Notes under the pieces: generated by a model | Told to the model about the DNA's origin: nothing | Seen by the model: the letters and a program-made list of their open reading frames with translations, nothing else | The model's database searches: none | In this document: in pieces, positions 23,309 to 35,640 of the stretch | How positions within the stretch are numbered: the stretch's first letter is position 1 | Layout: every line of letters begins with the position of its first letter | From: Nymphaea colorata | Lineage: Eukaryota; Streptophyta; Magnoliopsida; Nymphaeales; Nymphaeaceae | Direction of reading: 5' to 3' | Assembly: GCF_008831285.2 (NCBI RefSeq) | Contig: NW_022204968.1 | Coordinates: 1-64,000 of the forward strand | DNA length: 64,000 nt | Program-made: the position numbers and the translations under genes

Positions 23309-25326
23309 ATGGCCACACAGTAACGCAACTCCATTTCTACTGGTATTCCTGCTGCGGGAGCCAACGTAAAGGTGGTCTGTCGTTTCCGTCCTCTGAACGA
23401 GAAGGAGAAGGCGATGGGCGCCATGCACTGTCACTAGTTGCTAGATGACAAGACGCTATCCATCAAGGACAAGGAGCAGAAGGACAAGGAACCGCTCAAG
23501 TTCACCTTCGATAAGATCTTCGATGTCAATACCAACCAGGCAGAAGTCTACTCCTACGCCGCCTCCTCCATCATCGATAGCGTCATCGAAGGCTTCAACG
23601 GCACCATCTTCGCCTATGGACAAACCGCATCCGGAAAAACACACACCATGGAAGGAGCCATCGGAGAGGCAATCACATAACAGTCCGGAATTATACCCAG
23701 AATGGTCAAACACGTCTTCGATTCGATAGCTGGTTTCTATGAAAACGTGGAGTTCCGAATCAAGGTATCCTTGGTGTAGCTCTACATGTAGAAGTTGAAG
23801 GATTTGCTGGATTCCAACAAGAACGATCTGAAGATCCGATCTGACAAGAAGCGGGGAATCTTCATCGAGGACCTTACCGAAAACTACATCTCCTCCATGG
23901 AGGAGGTCTACAAGCTGATAGAGATCGCACGCAACTGCCGCTCCATCGCTGCCACCAACATGAACGAACGCTCCTCCAGGTCTCACATGATCTTCATCCT
24001 CACCATCAGCCAGAACAACACCCTTGACCTCACCGCCAAGACTGGAAAATTGTACCTGGTGGATCTGGCTGGCAGCGAGAAGATATCGAAGACTGGAGCG
24101 GAGGGCAAGACGCTGGACGAGGCCAAGAAGATCAATGCCAGTCTCACCACTCTCGGCAAGGTCATCAACGCACTCACTGATGGAAAATCCACCCACATCC
24201 CCTACAGAGACAGCAAGCTGACGCGTGTCCTGCAGGAGTCTTTGGGAGGAAATTCCAAGACCACGCTAATCGTTACCTGTTCCCCCCACCCCAACAACCT
24301 CGCAGAAACCATCTCCACTCTCCGTTTCGGTATCTCCGCCAAGAAGATCAAGAACACGCCCAAGATCAATAAGGAGCTGACGGTTGCTGAGCTGCAGGCC
24401 TTGCTGGACAAGTCAGAAAAGGAGTTATAAGTGCGCAACAAGTATATTGAGCAGCTCAAGAATCACATCTTGGTCGATTTGAAGCAGAAAAGCGTCCCTG
24501 AGTTCGAGACTGACAAGAACATCGTCCCCATTGAGGAGAATGATAATGACTATCTCACTGAACTGCAGAGACAGCTCTAGATGGAGAAGAATCTTCACAT
24601 CGTGCAGGACGAGCAGATCAACTCACTCAAGATCAAGTGCGACCAGATCACCAACGAAAAAGACGACCTCTAGAGAGAAATCTAGGGGCTTAAGGCAGAA
24701 GTGGCCCTCAAGATGAGGGAACTAAAGGAGCTAAAGCAAAACACAAGGCCGAACGTGGCAAACGCTGACGAAAATGCAATCAAATGCGGATCCACAGAAT
24801 AATTCCTGAAGGAACTGCAGAAGATCACCTCAGATGAGAAGGTGCTCAAGTTCATGAGCCAACTTCCTGAGATCAAGCCTGCCAAAAACGAATAGCTCAG
24901 CAAAATGCTGGAGGAGTATGAGCAGGAGAAGGACAAGCGCAAAAAAGCTGAAGACAGCTTGGCCAAGTACGAAAGGAACATGCAGAAAAGCTAGTCCAGT
25001 TGGAAAATAACATTTGCCAACTCACCCACGCATACTACGATCTAGTGGTGGTGCAGCAGCGTTACAAGGTGGATAACATCTTCATCAAGAAGGAGCTGGA
25101 GACCAAGGACATCACCATCCAGATGATGAAGGAGAAGATAAAGGACCTGGAGGACCAGAACAGGGAGCTAGAGGATGGCTACCTCAACGAGGACGACCGC
25201 AACAACCGAGGAGAGCCCACCCTTAAGGAGGGATTCGAGGAGAGCAACCGCAAGTTCGAGAAGAAAATGGAAGAGATGAAACACAAACCCAATGTGGTGA
25301 AGGTCCTCAAGGGCGGACTCAAGTGA
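23309..25326 (+). CDS. Kinesin-1-like motor
   Basis: Plus-end microtubule motor with an N-terminal motor domain (about residues 18-350). Visible are [14 protein letters not shown]-loop [11 protein letters not shown], switch I NERSSRSH, switch [10 protein letters not shown] and the [14 protein letters not shown] helix. VSLV-TAG-LYM-TAG-KLKDLL matches the near-invariant VSxxEIYxExxxDLL, so both TAG are Glu. A long coiled coil follows (TAG in LxREIxGLKAEV positions) and a basic end ([10 protein letters not shown]). No introns; one -1 break near 24.99 kb. It is missing the usual kinesin-1 light-chain-binding tail, so the cargo mode is unclear. Confidence 0.93.
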
Positions 25327-25982
25327 TCGTAATAAGTTGCTCCATTCACTCATCAATTCTGCTCGGACTAAGCATTACATTATTGAATAGCTATTGAGTA
25401 GGGGAGCAGCAGGTTGGATGAGATGAATCAGCTGCATTTTTTCGAGGCTTGTTCGGGGCATAAGGGAAATCTATGAAGGATTTGTTGGTTTTTGAAGATA
25501 ATCGAAAAATTGCAGAAAAATATAGTATTTAGAAATAGGCTGGCTTATCATTCCATCCTTCATTCTCAACCATCAGTCATAATCTCCATTTTGCTATATA
25601 TTCCCTAAGCCATCCCATCGAATCTGCACTTATCATTAATCATATGACATATAAACATTTTCAAGCCTTCAAAAGTCCTTCATAAAAGACGGTTATCAAT
25701 AAATTACGCATCGCCATCACATAAAACACTGAGTCAAGCCTGTTCCTATGCATATCGTTTATTTTACTTGCTTAACTTCTTTTTTATTCCTTTTGGGATT
25801 ATTAACTTTCAATTTTTTCTCTCCTTCTTTTGTCTTTTAGTGATCATCGTCAAACCTTACTGATTTTTACCTAAAACCGCCCCTTTTTAAGTTTTATCAT
25901 TTATCTAAATAATAAAGATTGCATTTTCCCGATGATAAGCATTGGTTTCATATGCGAACACCTAAAAAATCAGAATTTTACT
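25327..25982. other. Intergenic, no gene seen
   Basis: AT-rich region downstream of the kinesin gene; no coding signal. Confidence 0.55.
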
Positions 25983-26475
25983 TCATTTCGGCCGACTATA
26001 TTCGCCAAGATATTATAAAGGTGCGTGTTCTGATGATTTGGAAGAGTCAGCAGAGGCATGATAAGTGCAAAAGCTCAAAGAAGCAAGACTAATATAATCC
26101 AAAACCACCCAATTTTGCATCAATTGCATGTTTATAGCCATAACTACCTTGGGAATGCAAGCAATTCCTTGATCTGCAGGCAAACTCATAAAAATATTAT
26201 CAATACGATCAAGTGGAAAATCTAAGCCTGAATGGAGGGCAATCCTTTATGATCGTATCCGGGATGGGTGATTCAGAGAGAGTGAGAAGATGGAAGATCA
26301 AGGCCTTCTGTGGGAATATCATTATCAAGTCGAGGAGAGTTAATTTGTTCCTGCTCCTGTTGTTCTTGAAGCCATTGCAGAAACTCCCGGAAGCTTTATT
26401 GGTCGGGAAGGCGTAAAAGGTCTGTGTGGTCTCACAGTAGAATCCAAAATGGTCCTGCTTTGCCTAGTTTTGCAT
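25983..26475 (-). CDS. Possible small protein, unknown
   Basis: Starts MQN-TAG-AKQDHFGFYCE at 26475. A Gln/Glu helix follows (FLQWLQEQQEQEQINSP) and, after a frame break at a TGA, a longer open stretch to 25983. Only the first 70 residues look convincing. The rest may be chance, because open frames are long with one stop codon. Confidence 0.35.
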
Positions 26476-26801
26476 CTGCTCCTGCCTTAAAATATAATTC
26501 TAACTATATAATATCCCCTCAAGAATTAATTTGAAAAGATTAACAAAAATTCGATGAAAATAACTATCTTCACGATTGTAGAGTAATGTATGCTGGTCAG
26601 GGCATAAGGATAATGATTATGCATGTCTTTGACATATAAAATGATCTTTAAGAATAAATGGCAAACGATTGAGAATTTATATCCAAAGATCAGTATTAGA
26701 TTTTATATTTCTTCCTTTTGTGGATGACTGATTTTATTTAGATTATTGCTGACTATTATTCCACATCTTATAAAGCCCGTTTGATATTTTATTGCCACTC
26801 C

Positions 26802-27421
26802 ATGTTTTACTCGGTCTACCCACAGCCCACCATCGTATCCGTAAAGACGCCAACATACAGACCGGCTCAGCAAGGCCCAGTGTCAAATTCCCAGAAGATG
26901 TGCAGGTGATCCTTCGCGCGGATCGGCCATCCGCTGGCAACCTCTTCATCAGCAACGTGGAAGCAGCTGAAAACAAAGCCATCCTTGAAAGTAATGTATT
27001 GTTAAATAAGATTTGAAGATAGGAGCCATTCTGTGCGTTGCTAAAGGATATGGAACCAAGCATTCGTCTTCATTGATCAAACATGCCAAATATTTACCTG
27101 TTGAAGACGACGAGAATGCCGACCTTTCTAAGTTTTTATCTTAGGGAGTTGCCTTTATTGCATAAAAATTGAAGACTACTAATGTATGCGTGCTTGGATA
27201 TAGGTTTTGGTGCACTGCGTGGCAGGGACTAACCGATCAGCTGCCTTCGTGATTGCCTTTTTGATAAAGCATATGGGCTTGCCCTTGGAAGACGCATATA
27301 ATGAGGTGAAATCGAGGCGAAAAGTTGTAAGAATTGTGATAGTTAGATATGTCCCAGCGAAACAGTCATAAACCAACTCAAAAATACGAACAGAGCGTAG
27401 GAGTAGGTTCCAACGTAATGA
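26802..27421 (+). CDS. Dual-specificity protein phosphatase
   Basis: About 185 residues. The active site is VLVHCVAGTNRSAAF, i.e. the HCX5R loop with Cys nucleophile and Arg. Upstream are NLFISNVEAAENKAIL and ILCVAKGYGTKH, typical of the DUSP core. Three 20-nt introns (26991-27010, 27184-27203, 27327-27346), all gta...ag, are fixed by the domain frame. TAG in FLS-x-GVAFIA and TAA just after fall in the alpha helix before the active site. One frame break near 26.87 kb. It dephosphorylates Tyr/Ser/Thr; target unknown. Confidence 0.9.
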
Positions 27422-27654
27422 AAACAAATCAGTCAGTCCATTCAACCAGCCATCCATCGTGGTAGAGCCAGCATAAAGATCGATAAGGATTAAAACTAAC
27501 CAAAATAAATCAAATTTTCTCGATGTAGTGGACCAACGCAGCGCAAGAGGATCCAAGGCTGGCAGCAAGATACGCATGGACGAGCTGGACGAACGCAGAT
27601 CATATAGACCATCTTCTTGCCACTCCAATCCCGTAATCTAAGTTCCCACCTAAA

Positions 27655-28109
27655 ATGGGGAGGAATCCTGAGGAAAGCTTCATCTCCAGGCAGTCCAAAG
27701 CACCAAGCGCCCTCAACAAGTCCTTCTACGCATCCTCGCAGCAAGGAAATCGCAGCATCATCCAATAGCCTCCCATCCCTGCATCCCGCATTGAATCCTC
27801 AAACAAGACGACGCGTGAAGAGTTCCTGCAGAAGATGAGCAAGACAGAGACTAAAAACCGAGAGATAAACCATCGATTTTAGATGGTGCAGGAGAAGTTC
27901 GACCACTCTGAGCAGCACAACAGGCTGGAGATGGAAAACCAGATGAATAACCTCACCCAGCTAAGGTCAATTTGCACAATAGGCAAAGCTAACGCAAGGG
28001 AAAGATCGTATAGCACAGAGAATTACATGACAAGTCGATGCTGAACCAAGAAGCACAGCAGTATATGGCATCTTTGCCGTTGGAAACTGCAGCCAAGAGG
28101 AGATATTGA
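27655..28109 (+). CDS. Small coiled-coil protein, unknown
   Basis: MGRNPEESFISRQSKAPSAL starts a Ser/Lys-rich half. A coiled coil follows (REEFLQKMSKTETKNREI; MVQEKFDHSEQHNRLEMEN) and an end ETAAKRRY after a frame break at a TGA. It could be the 3' part of a longer gene beginning nearer 27.43 kb. Confidence 0.5.
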
Positions 28110-28232
28110 TAATAATAACAACATAACCAAGCTAAAAGTTAAAAAGATCAGCAAATAGTTGTCTACCGATATGCTAAGGTGGATCCGCTTCAGCTTTTGG
28201 GTCATCTACATCCTTCCACTCTAATCTTTCCT

Positions 28233-29145
28233 TCACATTTGGTGAAAGCTTTCATCAGTGCTCTTATCCTCTATTCCTAACAAGCTGTGCTCCTCTTTTA
28301 TGGCGAATGTGAGCAAAACATCACCCACTTTTGCCACTTTTTCCCCTTACGAGTCCTCCATATTAGCTCTGCGGTGCTAAATGCAGATCCTCTTGGTGCG
28401 TAGCCACACCCCGTTGCTGCTTTGGTGAATACCGTCTCCATCTCCCAACCGCCACTCCTTCCCCGTATACTCCAAGTAGGCGTGCTTCCTGCTGACTGAT
28501 GCTTCGGGAATGGCTAGGTGGCAGTCGCTTGACCTTCCGATCAGTATTTTCCCGGTCTGTCCAGCAGGATCAGCTTGGATCCTTTAAAGGAAAGCACCCA
28601 GAAAGAGAGCGCTCCTTCTCCAGGGTTAAGCAGCAAGTGGCCTTGGTCTGCAAGCTATCTCATTCTCGCTCCTAGCTATTCGGGACTGTTATATATTTCT
28701 TGATGGTGGAAGACCAATGGCCTGCTATCCCCAAGCACGATTGCAGGCCTGCTGCGATGGTGATGGTGGTGACTTTGCGGAAGAGGCCTGTTTTGCTGTG
28801 CAGATCTTGAGGACGATGGTGCGTGGAGATTGGATGAATTGCCAAATGAGGAGAAGATGTGATCGGGGAGGAGTGGAGGGAGGGGATGCGAGAAAGAAAG
28901 GCGGGGTAGGAGTGAGGCTGGTAGAAGAAGGCAGGCGAGAAGGAAAGGCAAGCGTGGATGCGACTGACGGCTTGGCTGATCCCTGCCAGGTTCAAAACAT
29001 GGCTTTCTGGGGATTGTGTTTGTTTTTCTACAAGTTCTTCTCCCCTGCCAATCCACACAGTTCTGCAATCAAACGGAAACTCGACCTGAGTGTGATTCAA
29101 TACTCCTTCCAGCGTGGTCGCTCCTTTAGCTTTTATCTCGATCAT
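28233..29145 (-). CDS. FHA-domain protein (probably two FHA domains)
   Basis: C-terminal FHA domain: ILIGRSSDCHLAIPEASVSR, KHAYLEYTGKEWRLGDGDG and SSNGVWLRT show the GR...SR.H...N.G core that binds phosphothreonine. An N-terminal region starting MIEIKAKGATTL has a second, weaker FHA set (VWIGR, ISQAVSRIHA, DLHSKTGLFRKV). The linker frame is uncertain, with several -1 breaks. Likely a phospho-dependent adaptor in DNA-damage or cell-cycle signalling. Confidence 0.78.
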
Positions 29146-29238
29146 CGATTATATTATGCAAGCCAAGACTATATCACCTTCCTTCCAATACCAACACACA
29201 TCCCAACTGTTTGATAAATATTTGATTAAAGTAACGTA

Positions 29239-30151
29239 TCATGGCTACTCACGCTTCACTCTCTTTCCTGATTTTTACTGAGTTTCCAATAGCTCTGCCG
29301 CCATCCTAGATATATAGATCTATACTCTCTGAGCTCCTCGCAAAGCCAAGACTAAACTCGATCGAGGGAGATTTGGCACTTGTTGTCTTCGAGGTAGTGG
29401 CAAGCCATGGGGGAATCGTGCAGGATAACCTCAACCACCTTGCCCAGACTATCAGCGTTAAGACGTTTCAGCTGCTATGCCAGGCGGATCCTGTCCTGGT
29501 ATTTTCCCGCTCCTACTATGAGTCGAAATCGATGGCCTTTATGCGTTCTACCTTGCGCGATGCTGCACGAGAAGCTCTGGGGACCGGTTGCGATGCGCTT
29601 TCTTTTTCTTTTTCTTTCTCGGCCTACCGTTATCTTTATCTTTCCTTCTATTTTTCCCTCTCCTTCTGTTTCTCCTTCTCATTGGCTGCCTCTGCGTTTA
29701 GGATGAGTTACTGGTGGCGTTGGTAGCGGGGGGCGCGAAGTTGACACTGGTGAAGTAGTTTTGATGAGCTTTTTGAAGAACTTGTCCATTTTGTCAGCGA
29801 GGAGATAGATCCACTTGATCGGGGGAAAGTTACCGAGCCGGAGTGGTTGTAGGCCTTGCAGTTGTCCCAGATGAGTTGGAGGTCATCGAGCATCTCTTCA
29901 ACCCAACGATATCGATCGGTCTGCAACTTGGAGGATACGGTTCCGAGATCCATTGGCTGCTTGATTAGCACCGGGTAGTCAGTTAGTCCCAAGGCTCAAT
30001 ATGCAGCATGTACATTCCCAGTCTACTGGGGTGCGGAATTCACGGAATCTGGGTTATCGATGAGCATCTGGAGTATGGTGCGCATCTTCCTCAGTTCTTC
30101 CTTTTCCAGGGGTGTGGTGGAGGCCAGATTGAGAGTGGAGGAGAGACTCAT
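29239..30151 (-). CDS. BET-like bromodomain protein
   Basis: Bromodomain (about residues 20-130): PVDWESLGLTDYPVLIKQ, PMDLGTV, LIWDNCKAYN with the acetyl-lysine-binding Asn, and YLLADKMDKFFKK. A Lys/Glu-rich segment dense in TAG/TAA follows. Then comes an NET-type domain (QLKRLNADSLGKVVEVILHD) and a basic tail. Introns of 19 nt (29995-30013) and 20 nt (29814-29833, 29306-29325) are fixed by the domain frames. Single bromodomain plus NET is the usual protist BET layout. Acts in chromatin reading and transcription. Confidence 0.9.
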
Positions 30152-30220
30152 TCTTACGGAGGGGAATTATAAGTCACATTCAAATCACAAGAAAACTATG
30201 GCGGGAGCCAACACCAATCC

Positions 30221-30673
30221 TCACGCCAGGACTCGTTCTGTTGGGGCATCGTGGTGGCCATTTGGACGCTGTTTCGGATGGGAGAATGATCGATATTTCC
30301 TTGGACTTATTTTTGAGGGTTGTTTAGTTTCAGTCTTTTACCTTTATCCCTGGTTTGATGCCTCTATCCGTTCATCAGTATCCCTATAGTCTTCTCCTTA
30401 ACCTCTCATCTTCCTCTGCCTGCAACAGCAATAAACTCCCCACAGCAAACCCGCAAAAATAAACAGAATCCCTACGCAAAGGGCAACGATTGTGGCTGAA
30501 GGTATGGTGATCATCGAGCATTATGTTTGAGCTAGACAGTAGGAGACATTTTCACTCTCTTTCCTGCAGCAGTTAGGACAATCTCCACAGGCAAACTTCA
30601 TCCCACATATAATGCTCACAAAAACCAACACAACCACCACCCATTCTCACAATCCTCGCCGCATAGTCCCCAT
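30221..30673 (-). CDS. Type I membrane protein, Cys-rich ectodomain
   Basis: A hydrophobic N-terminal segment (EWVVVVLVFVSIICGMKF) resembles a signal peptide. A short Cys-rich stretch (ACGDCPNCCRKES), a TM (SATIVALCVGILFIFAGLLW), CCC and a polar tail follow. The likely initiator MGTMRRGL is separated from the signal peptide by an in-frame TGA, so the 5' end is unresolved: frame break, substitution, or unrecognised exon. Confidence 0.5.
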
Positions 30674-30748
30674 TCTTATAAAGCTCTACTGATCACTTCA
30701 TAAATATGCACCCGCATCCCATCCTCCTCCCGTAATAATAATAACAAA

Positions 30749-31601
30749 ATGAGCACTCTCGCCGCAGCCAGAGCCGACAACTTCTACCGCCCAAGAACTT
30801 CGACCCCTCCAAGGTGGTCCCGCGCAAGAGCGACCTCGCCTAGGAGAAGCCCTTCGTGGTGGTGGAGGGACAGCGGGTGGGCGGGACCAAGGTCCGCTAC
30901 GAGACGCCCTTCCACGTGCGTTGCGAGGGCTGCCAGAACATGGTGGCTAAGGGAGTCCGCTTTAACTCCATCAAGACCTGGGTGGGCAACTTCCACACCA
31001 CCAAGATCTACGAGTTTCGCATGAAATGCCCACAGTGCATACAGCGCTTCGTCGTCAGGACAGACCCAGAAAACTGCGAATACATCTACGTCTCGGGAGC
31101 CAGGAGGATCTTCCAGACCAAGGATTGCACAGACGAATCACGGATCAGGGACGAGGAGAAGCAGAAGAAAATAAAAGAGAATCCCTTTGCCAAGCTGGAG
31201 AATGAGTATGAGGACAAGATTGCCTATGGAGGGATGGAGGCGACCATATAAAAATTGGAGGAGCAGCAGGAGAGAGGAATGGAGGACTTCGAACTCAACC
31301 GTATGCTACGCAAGCAGGCACGAGTGCTACGCGAGGAGGAGAAGGCATATTTTGATGAAAAAAAGCCAAGAATTTATCGATCCCTCTGCTGCCTGCCAGC
31401 GTTGAAGATGACCTGATGGCCGACCAGGTGGAATTCAAGCAGGAGAAGACCAAACCCATCAAGAAGGAGGACCGCGTGATGACCGAGCGCGAGAAGCTGA
31501 AGGAGAAGATGAGGAAGATGAATCCTTAGTTCCGCAACCGGCTGAGGATGGAGATAAAGACGATGAACAAACCCACTTCCTCAGTCTTCATCAAAAAGTG
31601 A
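30749..31601 (+). CDS. CCDC130/YJU2-family splicing factor
   Basis: About 280 residues. FYRP-KNFDPSK leads to the zinc-binding core FHVRCEGCQNMVAKGVRFNS, VGNFHTTKIYEFRMKCPQC, TDPENCEYIYVSGARR. Two CxxC pairs and the TDPxNxxY motif define the family, which joins the spliceosome around step one. A Lys/Glu-rich tail ends SSVFIKK. A -1 break at about 30791, inside the conserved N-terminus and far from any TGA, can only be a missing base or real frameshift. A second break is near 31.4 kb. Confidence 0.92.
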
Positions 31602-31631
31602 TCACCACATCTTTGTATACCATCATCAACA

Positions 31632-32567
31632 TCAATCCAAATCTTAGAACTGTCTCTTCCTCCCCTTCCTCATTATCTTCATCTCTATGTGCTTGTCCAT
31701 GACCTCCTCGCTAACTGGATTATTCCACTTCCACTCCAAATCCATAGCCTACCTCTGCTCCTCAGTCATCAAGCTAATCTCGTACTCTTTATACTCGACC
31801 AGGCACCACTCCTCCGCCTTTCCTCCGTTCATGACCGCGTATATGGGATCGTACTCCTTCTTGCGTTTGAGCTTGGTCTTGGCGGAGTTGAGGTTGAATG
31901 CATTTTTCAGCTAAATCCCCGTCTTCCAGCAGTGCTTGGAGGAGAAGCAGCTGGCGAGGATGGCATAGCGTCTGCGGTTGTTCTACCTCCGCTCCGTATT
32001 CTCGGCGAAGAAGTCGTGCACGTAGATGTTCTTGCACTGGTGAAGCTGCAGGAATTCTACTATTTCGTCAGTCTCTGCCTTCAGTCCCTAAAGCTGGACC
32101 TTTTTGGAAGCCAGCATCAGCTGTCCGCCCAATCCCCATGCTGCTCCCTTGCTCGGTCGGTGCACCAATTTATGCGGGCTCGGGTCTTCCCCCTCGTAGC
32201 TGTACTTCAGTTCCTCTGCGACTTTGTTCCTAAGCGAATCCTGCACCATCTTATCGTAGCTGAGCGGTTCCAGCTCATCCTCAAGCTCCTATTAGATGGA
32301 ACGTTCTTCAGACTTAGATTCTACGGCTCCTGCCTCCTACTGGGACTGCTGGAGGGATTGCTATTCTGGTTTGGGGGCGTTCCTGGGAGTTCTGCGTAGG
32401 TTTCTGGCGAAAAAGTAAACTAGTTGTTGAAGTTTGCCAGCATAGTTAATTATAAATGAGGCATAACCATGAGAGGCAAACTTTTCAAACAAAATCATCA
32501 CATTCATCATTAAATTCCCAATAACCCAATATCCCCTTATTTTCTCCACATCATTAAGAGTTTGCAC
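31632..32567 (-). CDS. RsfS/Iojap (MALSU1-like) mitoribosome factor
   Basis: One uninterrupted frame with no introns. The N-terminus carries a basic, hydrophobic, acid-poor stretch (VYFFARNLRRTPRNAPKP) fitting a mitochondrial presequence. The RsfS fold shows VEFLQLHQCKNIYVHDFF, RYAILASCFSSKH and EEWCLVEYKEYEISLMTEE, then QR-TAG-AMDLEWKW, where the family has Glu. RsfS/MALSU1 binds L14 on the large ribosomal subunit in mitochondrial assembly. Start uncertain: 32567 or a later ATG. Confidence 0.85.
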
Positions 32568-32739
32568 ATTTTAATCTCATTACTTCCGATTAATTGCAGC
32601 CAATCCACGCAACTGCATTCAAGCATAATCTTCGGTGTATTTTGGGTTAAAGTGAATAACTTTTATTATTAAAAATTATAAATGACGTTTTGTTTGCCTC
32701 TTCAATAAAAATTATAAATAAATAAGGTCAAAATCTTGC

Positions 32740-34072
32740 ATGGACGCCCAAAATAGAACGGAATACCTGTCCAAAATTGAAGAGATTCGGCAGAGGATTC
32801 AAAACAAACAGACCAACAATCGATAAAACAAGCTCAGGGGTATTAGACGCTCCAGGGATAAAATAGCGCAAAGACACCGAGATAGACCCCATCAGCATTG
32901 TTGAAGATCTCTCCAAACGCAGGCCACTATAATCCGCTGAGAATAAGGCAAACCAGTTCCAGGAGAGAGTCAAAGAGCTTGATTCCGTCAGCGAAAGGAT
33001 CAAAGTCTTGCTATCGAACAAACGCACCCCCACAGTCAACGTTTAGAACACTCCTCGCCCATCGCAAACGGTCATATAACCGCCACCCAAGAGCGAAAAA
33101 CTAACGTCGCTCTTCCAGAAGGAAATCCAGTTTTCGGAAAGCAAGGTAGGAGAGGGCTTCTTCACAGATATCAAGAGCAGAGATATTGCCACTTTCAAGG
33201 AAAAACTGAATGCTCCCTCTCTCGAATCATACAAGCCGGCTCCCGTTCCCTCCCAGCCGTAGACCAGCCAAATTTATCAATAAAGTGTGGAAAGCAAGCC
33301 ACCGATGCAGCCATAAGCATAGAAAACCTCTCCTAACAATCCGCCTCCATTCGATATATAGGCATTTAAGAAGAGGTTATGAAGTAAATGTCAAAAGATA
33401 CCCTTACAGAACGGTTCATCTAGGCTCCTCCTCAAGCTGCTCCTGCCTCCCATCCTGCAACTGATCGATACGAGTCAATATCCACCAAGAGAGAAACAAG
33501 CAGCTATAAGAGCTCCTCCCAACCTTCAGCCACTCCATAGACGAAGAACTGGTCTCCATCCTTTCCAAACAGATCTAGCTGTAGGCCAAGCTGAGAGCCA
33601 GCAAGGAGAAGTTCGACGCTTTTAGGGCATAGAATAAAATGAGTCTTCTTCGGGAGGAATTAACCAAAGCGCAGGGTATCGATATCTGAGAAGGAGCTTT
33701 AGGAGTGGATCAAGATCGAAGAGTAGTAATTCGATCCATTCGTTTCTTTGGTCTTCACCAAGGACTTCAACTTCGACGAGCTGATTTCCACTTGACGCAG
33801 GCGAAGAGCCACTGGTAGCAAAGGGTGAAGAGGTGCGTGTAGCTGGAGGAGCTCAAGAAGGAGTAATTTAAGATCAAGGAGGTGGAGGGCTTCAAGAAGG
33901 GATTCATCTTCCTGAGGGCTTCGTCTGTTTCATCAACCTCAAGAACGACTGCTTCCTCAAGAATCGCGACCTCTTCAGTCTCTTCAAGCACTTCATGATG
34001 CTGTAATCCACCCAAATGGGCGCCGAGCATAAGATAAGGAACGAGACCTTCATGGGATACGTTTCCAAGTGA
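32740..34072 (+). CDS. Coiled-coil / Pro-rich protein, unknown
   Basis: MDAQNRTEYLSKIEEIRQRI begins a coiled coil, then a Ser/Pro/Lys-rich middle (PPPKSEKLTSLFQKEI; ATDRYESISTK). A second coiled coil (EELVSILSKQI, ASKEKFDAFRA) and a C-terminal globular part (GFVCFINLKNDCFLKN, NETFMGYVSK) complete it. About six frame breaks, mostly -1 and one +1. Probably cytoskeletal, but no family is recognised. Confidence 0.55.
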
Positions 34073-34136
34073 TGATTTTAATAATTATGTCCAAGCGATC
34101 ATGCATAAAGGTATTGAGTGATAATGGTGATGAAAA

Positions 34137-35094
34137 TCAGCGTCTGACTAGCTACTAGGAGGACCTGATGATGGCGGTCTTGATCACCGATTCCTGGTCG
34201 GTCAGCAACCCCCTCAGCTTGTTGAGGCAGGAGGCCTTCCTGCGCTCGAAGGTCTCGTCCATGACTGGCTTGAACTTCTTCATGAGGATGGAGACGAGCT
34301 GCTTGGTGTCCACTCTGGTGGGCTTGGTGATGTAGACCTCCTTGGTCTTGATGACTTCGTGGATGATGGGCTCAGGCGGGTTGTTATCCTCGCTGCGTTC
34401 GGATCTGTCGTTCTTGGAGAGCTAGTTTTCGAGGAACTACACCTTCCTGGTGAGGGTGACGTTCTTCTCCATCTCCTCCTGGTACTTGTGGTACAGTTTC
34501 TCGTACTGTTCCAGCATTTGGTCGTCGGCTCGTTGATGTCTGCTTCCCTCTCCTCGGGGACTTCCTCGTCGACGTGGTCCTGCTGGTAGTGCTCCTGCTG
34601 GTAGTACTTGGTCTCGCTGTTGAGGATGGGATTTCGTTGTAGATGTGGTGCGGGATGTAGGTCTTGCGGATGCTCTGGTAGAGCGGTTGGACTGTGGGGA
34701 GAGGGGGGTGGGTGCTCTGGATCGGCAGCTGGGACGGCTGCGGACCGCTGGAGCTGTGGTGGCCGCTGGAGACGAGGAAGCGGGAGGGCGGCGGAGGCAC
34801 GAATTTCAAATTGGTGACTGGCTGCTGGAAGGTGTAGGGGTACTACGGACGGCCGTTCCTCACTCCCAGTGAGTTGAAGTACTGCGTATTGTTGAGTTCG
34901 TCAGCAGTGAGGGGCGGTTTGTTGACGATGGTATTGGCGGAGACGTTCAATCCGCCCTGCACGTGGACGGTGGTTTCCTTTCTGGTTTCTGTGACGATGG
35001 GCGTGACGTTGGTTTGTCCCTGGTGGAGGTTGCTTTCTATCATTTCCCTGCTGGTGAGGACGCCCCTTTTGACGTACTGTCCGTTTTGGGTCAT
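34137..35094 (-). CDS. Coiled-coil protein with Pro/Gln-rich N-terminus
   Basis: MTQNGQYVKRGVLTSREMIE leads to a Pro/Ser/Gln-rich stretch (FVPPPPSRFLVSSGHHSSSG). A coiled coil follows (QMLEQYEKLYHKYQEEMEKN) in which TAG sits in FLEN-x-LSKND-type Glu positions. A folded C-terminus (KPTRVDTKQLVSILMKKF, NKLRGLLTDQESVIK) ends the protein. Two frame breaks near 34.6 kb. No family assigned; it may be a basal-body or cortical structural protein. Confidence 0.65.
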
Positions 35095-35140
35095 AATTCA
35101 AAGATTATATAAGCATCATTCTGCGGTGAGGGGCGGAGTA

Positions 35141-35374
35141 TCAGGCCATGGTGCGTTTGATGATGTTTTATCGGATATTGCTGAGGAAGTCGTCGTCGGA
35201 GGGCGATTGGCTGATCCTGTTGGTGGGGGTGAAGTTGGTGAGGCGTTCCCTGCGTTTGAGGAAGCGTCTGTGCTCGACCAGCTATACGAAGAGGACCAGC
35301 AGCAGGGCGAGGAAGAAGACTGCCGCCTGCATGATGATGCCGATCTTGTCGGTTACGTCGAAACTCTCCCCCAT
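35141..35374 (-). CDS. Small single-pass membrane protein
   Basis: About 77 residues in one clean frame. MGESFDVTDKIGI leads to a TM (QAAVFFLALLLVLFV), then a basic cytosolic tail with Arg clusters and an SPSDDDFL acidic patch. TAG and TAA are both read through. It is too short for the conventional code. Family unknown. Confidence 0.65.
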
Positions 35375-35640
35375 TTATATTTATTACCTACGATTGCGTC
35401 ATTATTAGAGGAAATTGTCCAAAGAAAAATAGTAAAAATAGTCAGCAAACCTACCCCCAATGCTCTCTTTCTCCCCATCCCAAAATCACCTATATTTTCT
35501 TTTAAACTCCTCCATTCTTTCTCTTTCCAATTTTCCTCGTGATCCTGGAGAGTGATGGTCATTTTTTCTGTATATTTCGATATGCTATTGAGGATATTGG
35601 CGCGACAACTTTAACATATCAATATAATTTTAATATTTCC

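Noticed and set aside
23456-24196. 246-codon minus-strand ORF
   Set aside because: Antisense shadow of the kinesin motor domain.
28572-29145. Single intact FHA gene in one frame
   Set aside because: The long Ser/Pro/His-rich stretch after the first FHA core does not read as a stable domain; frame breaks are likely, so only motif blocks are claimed.
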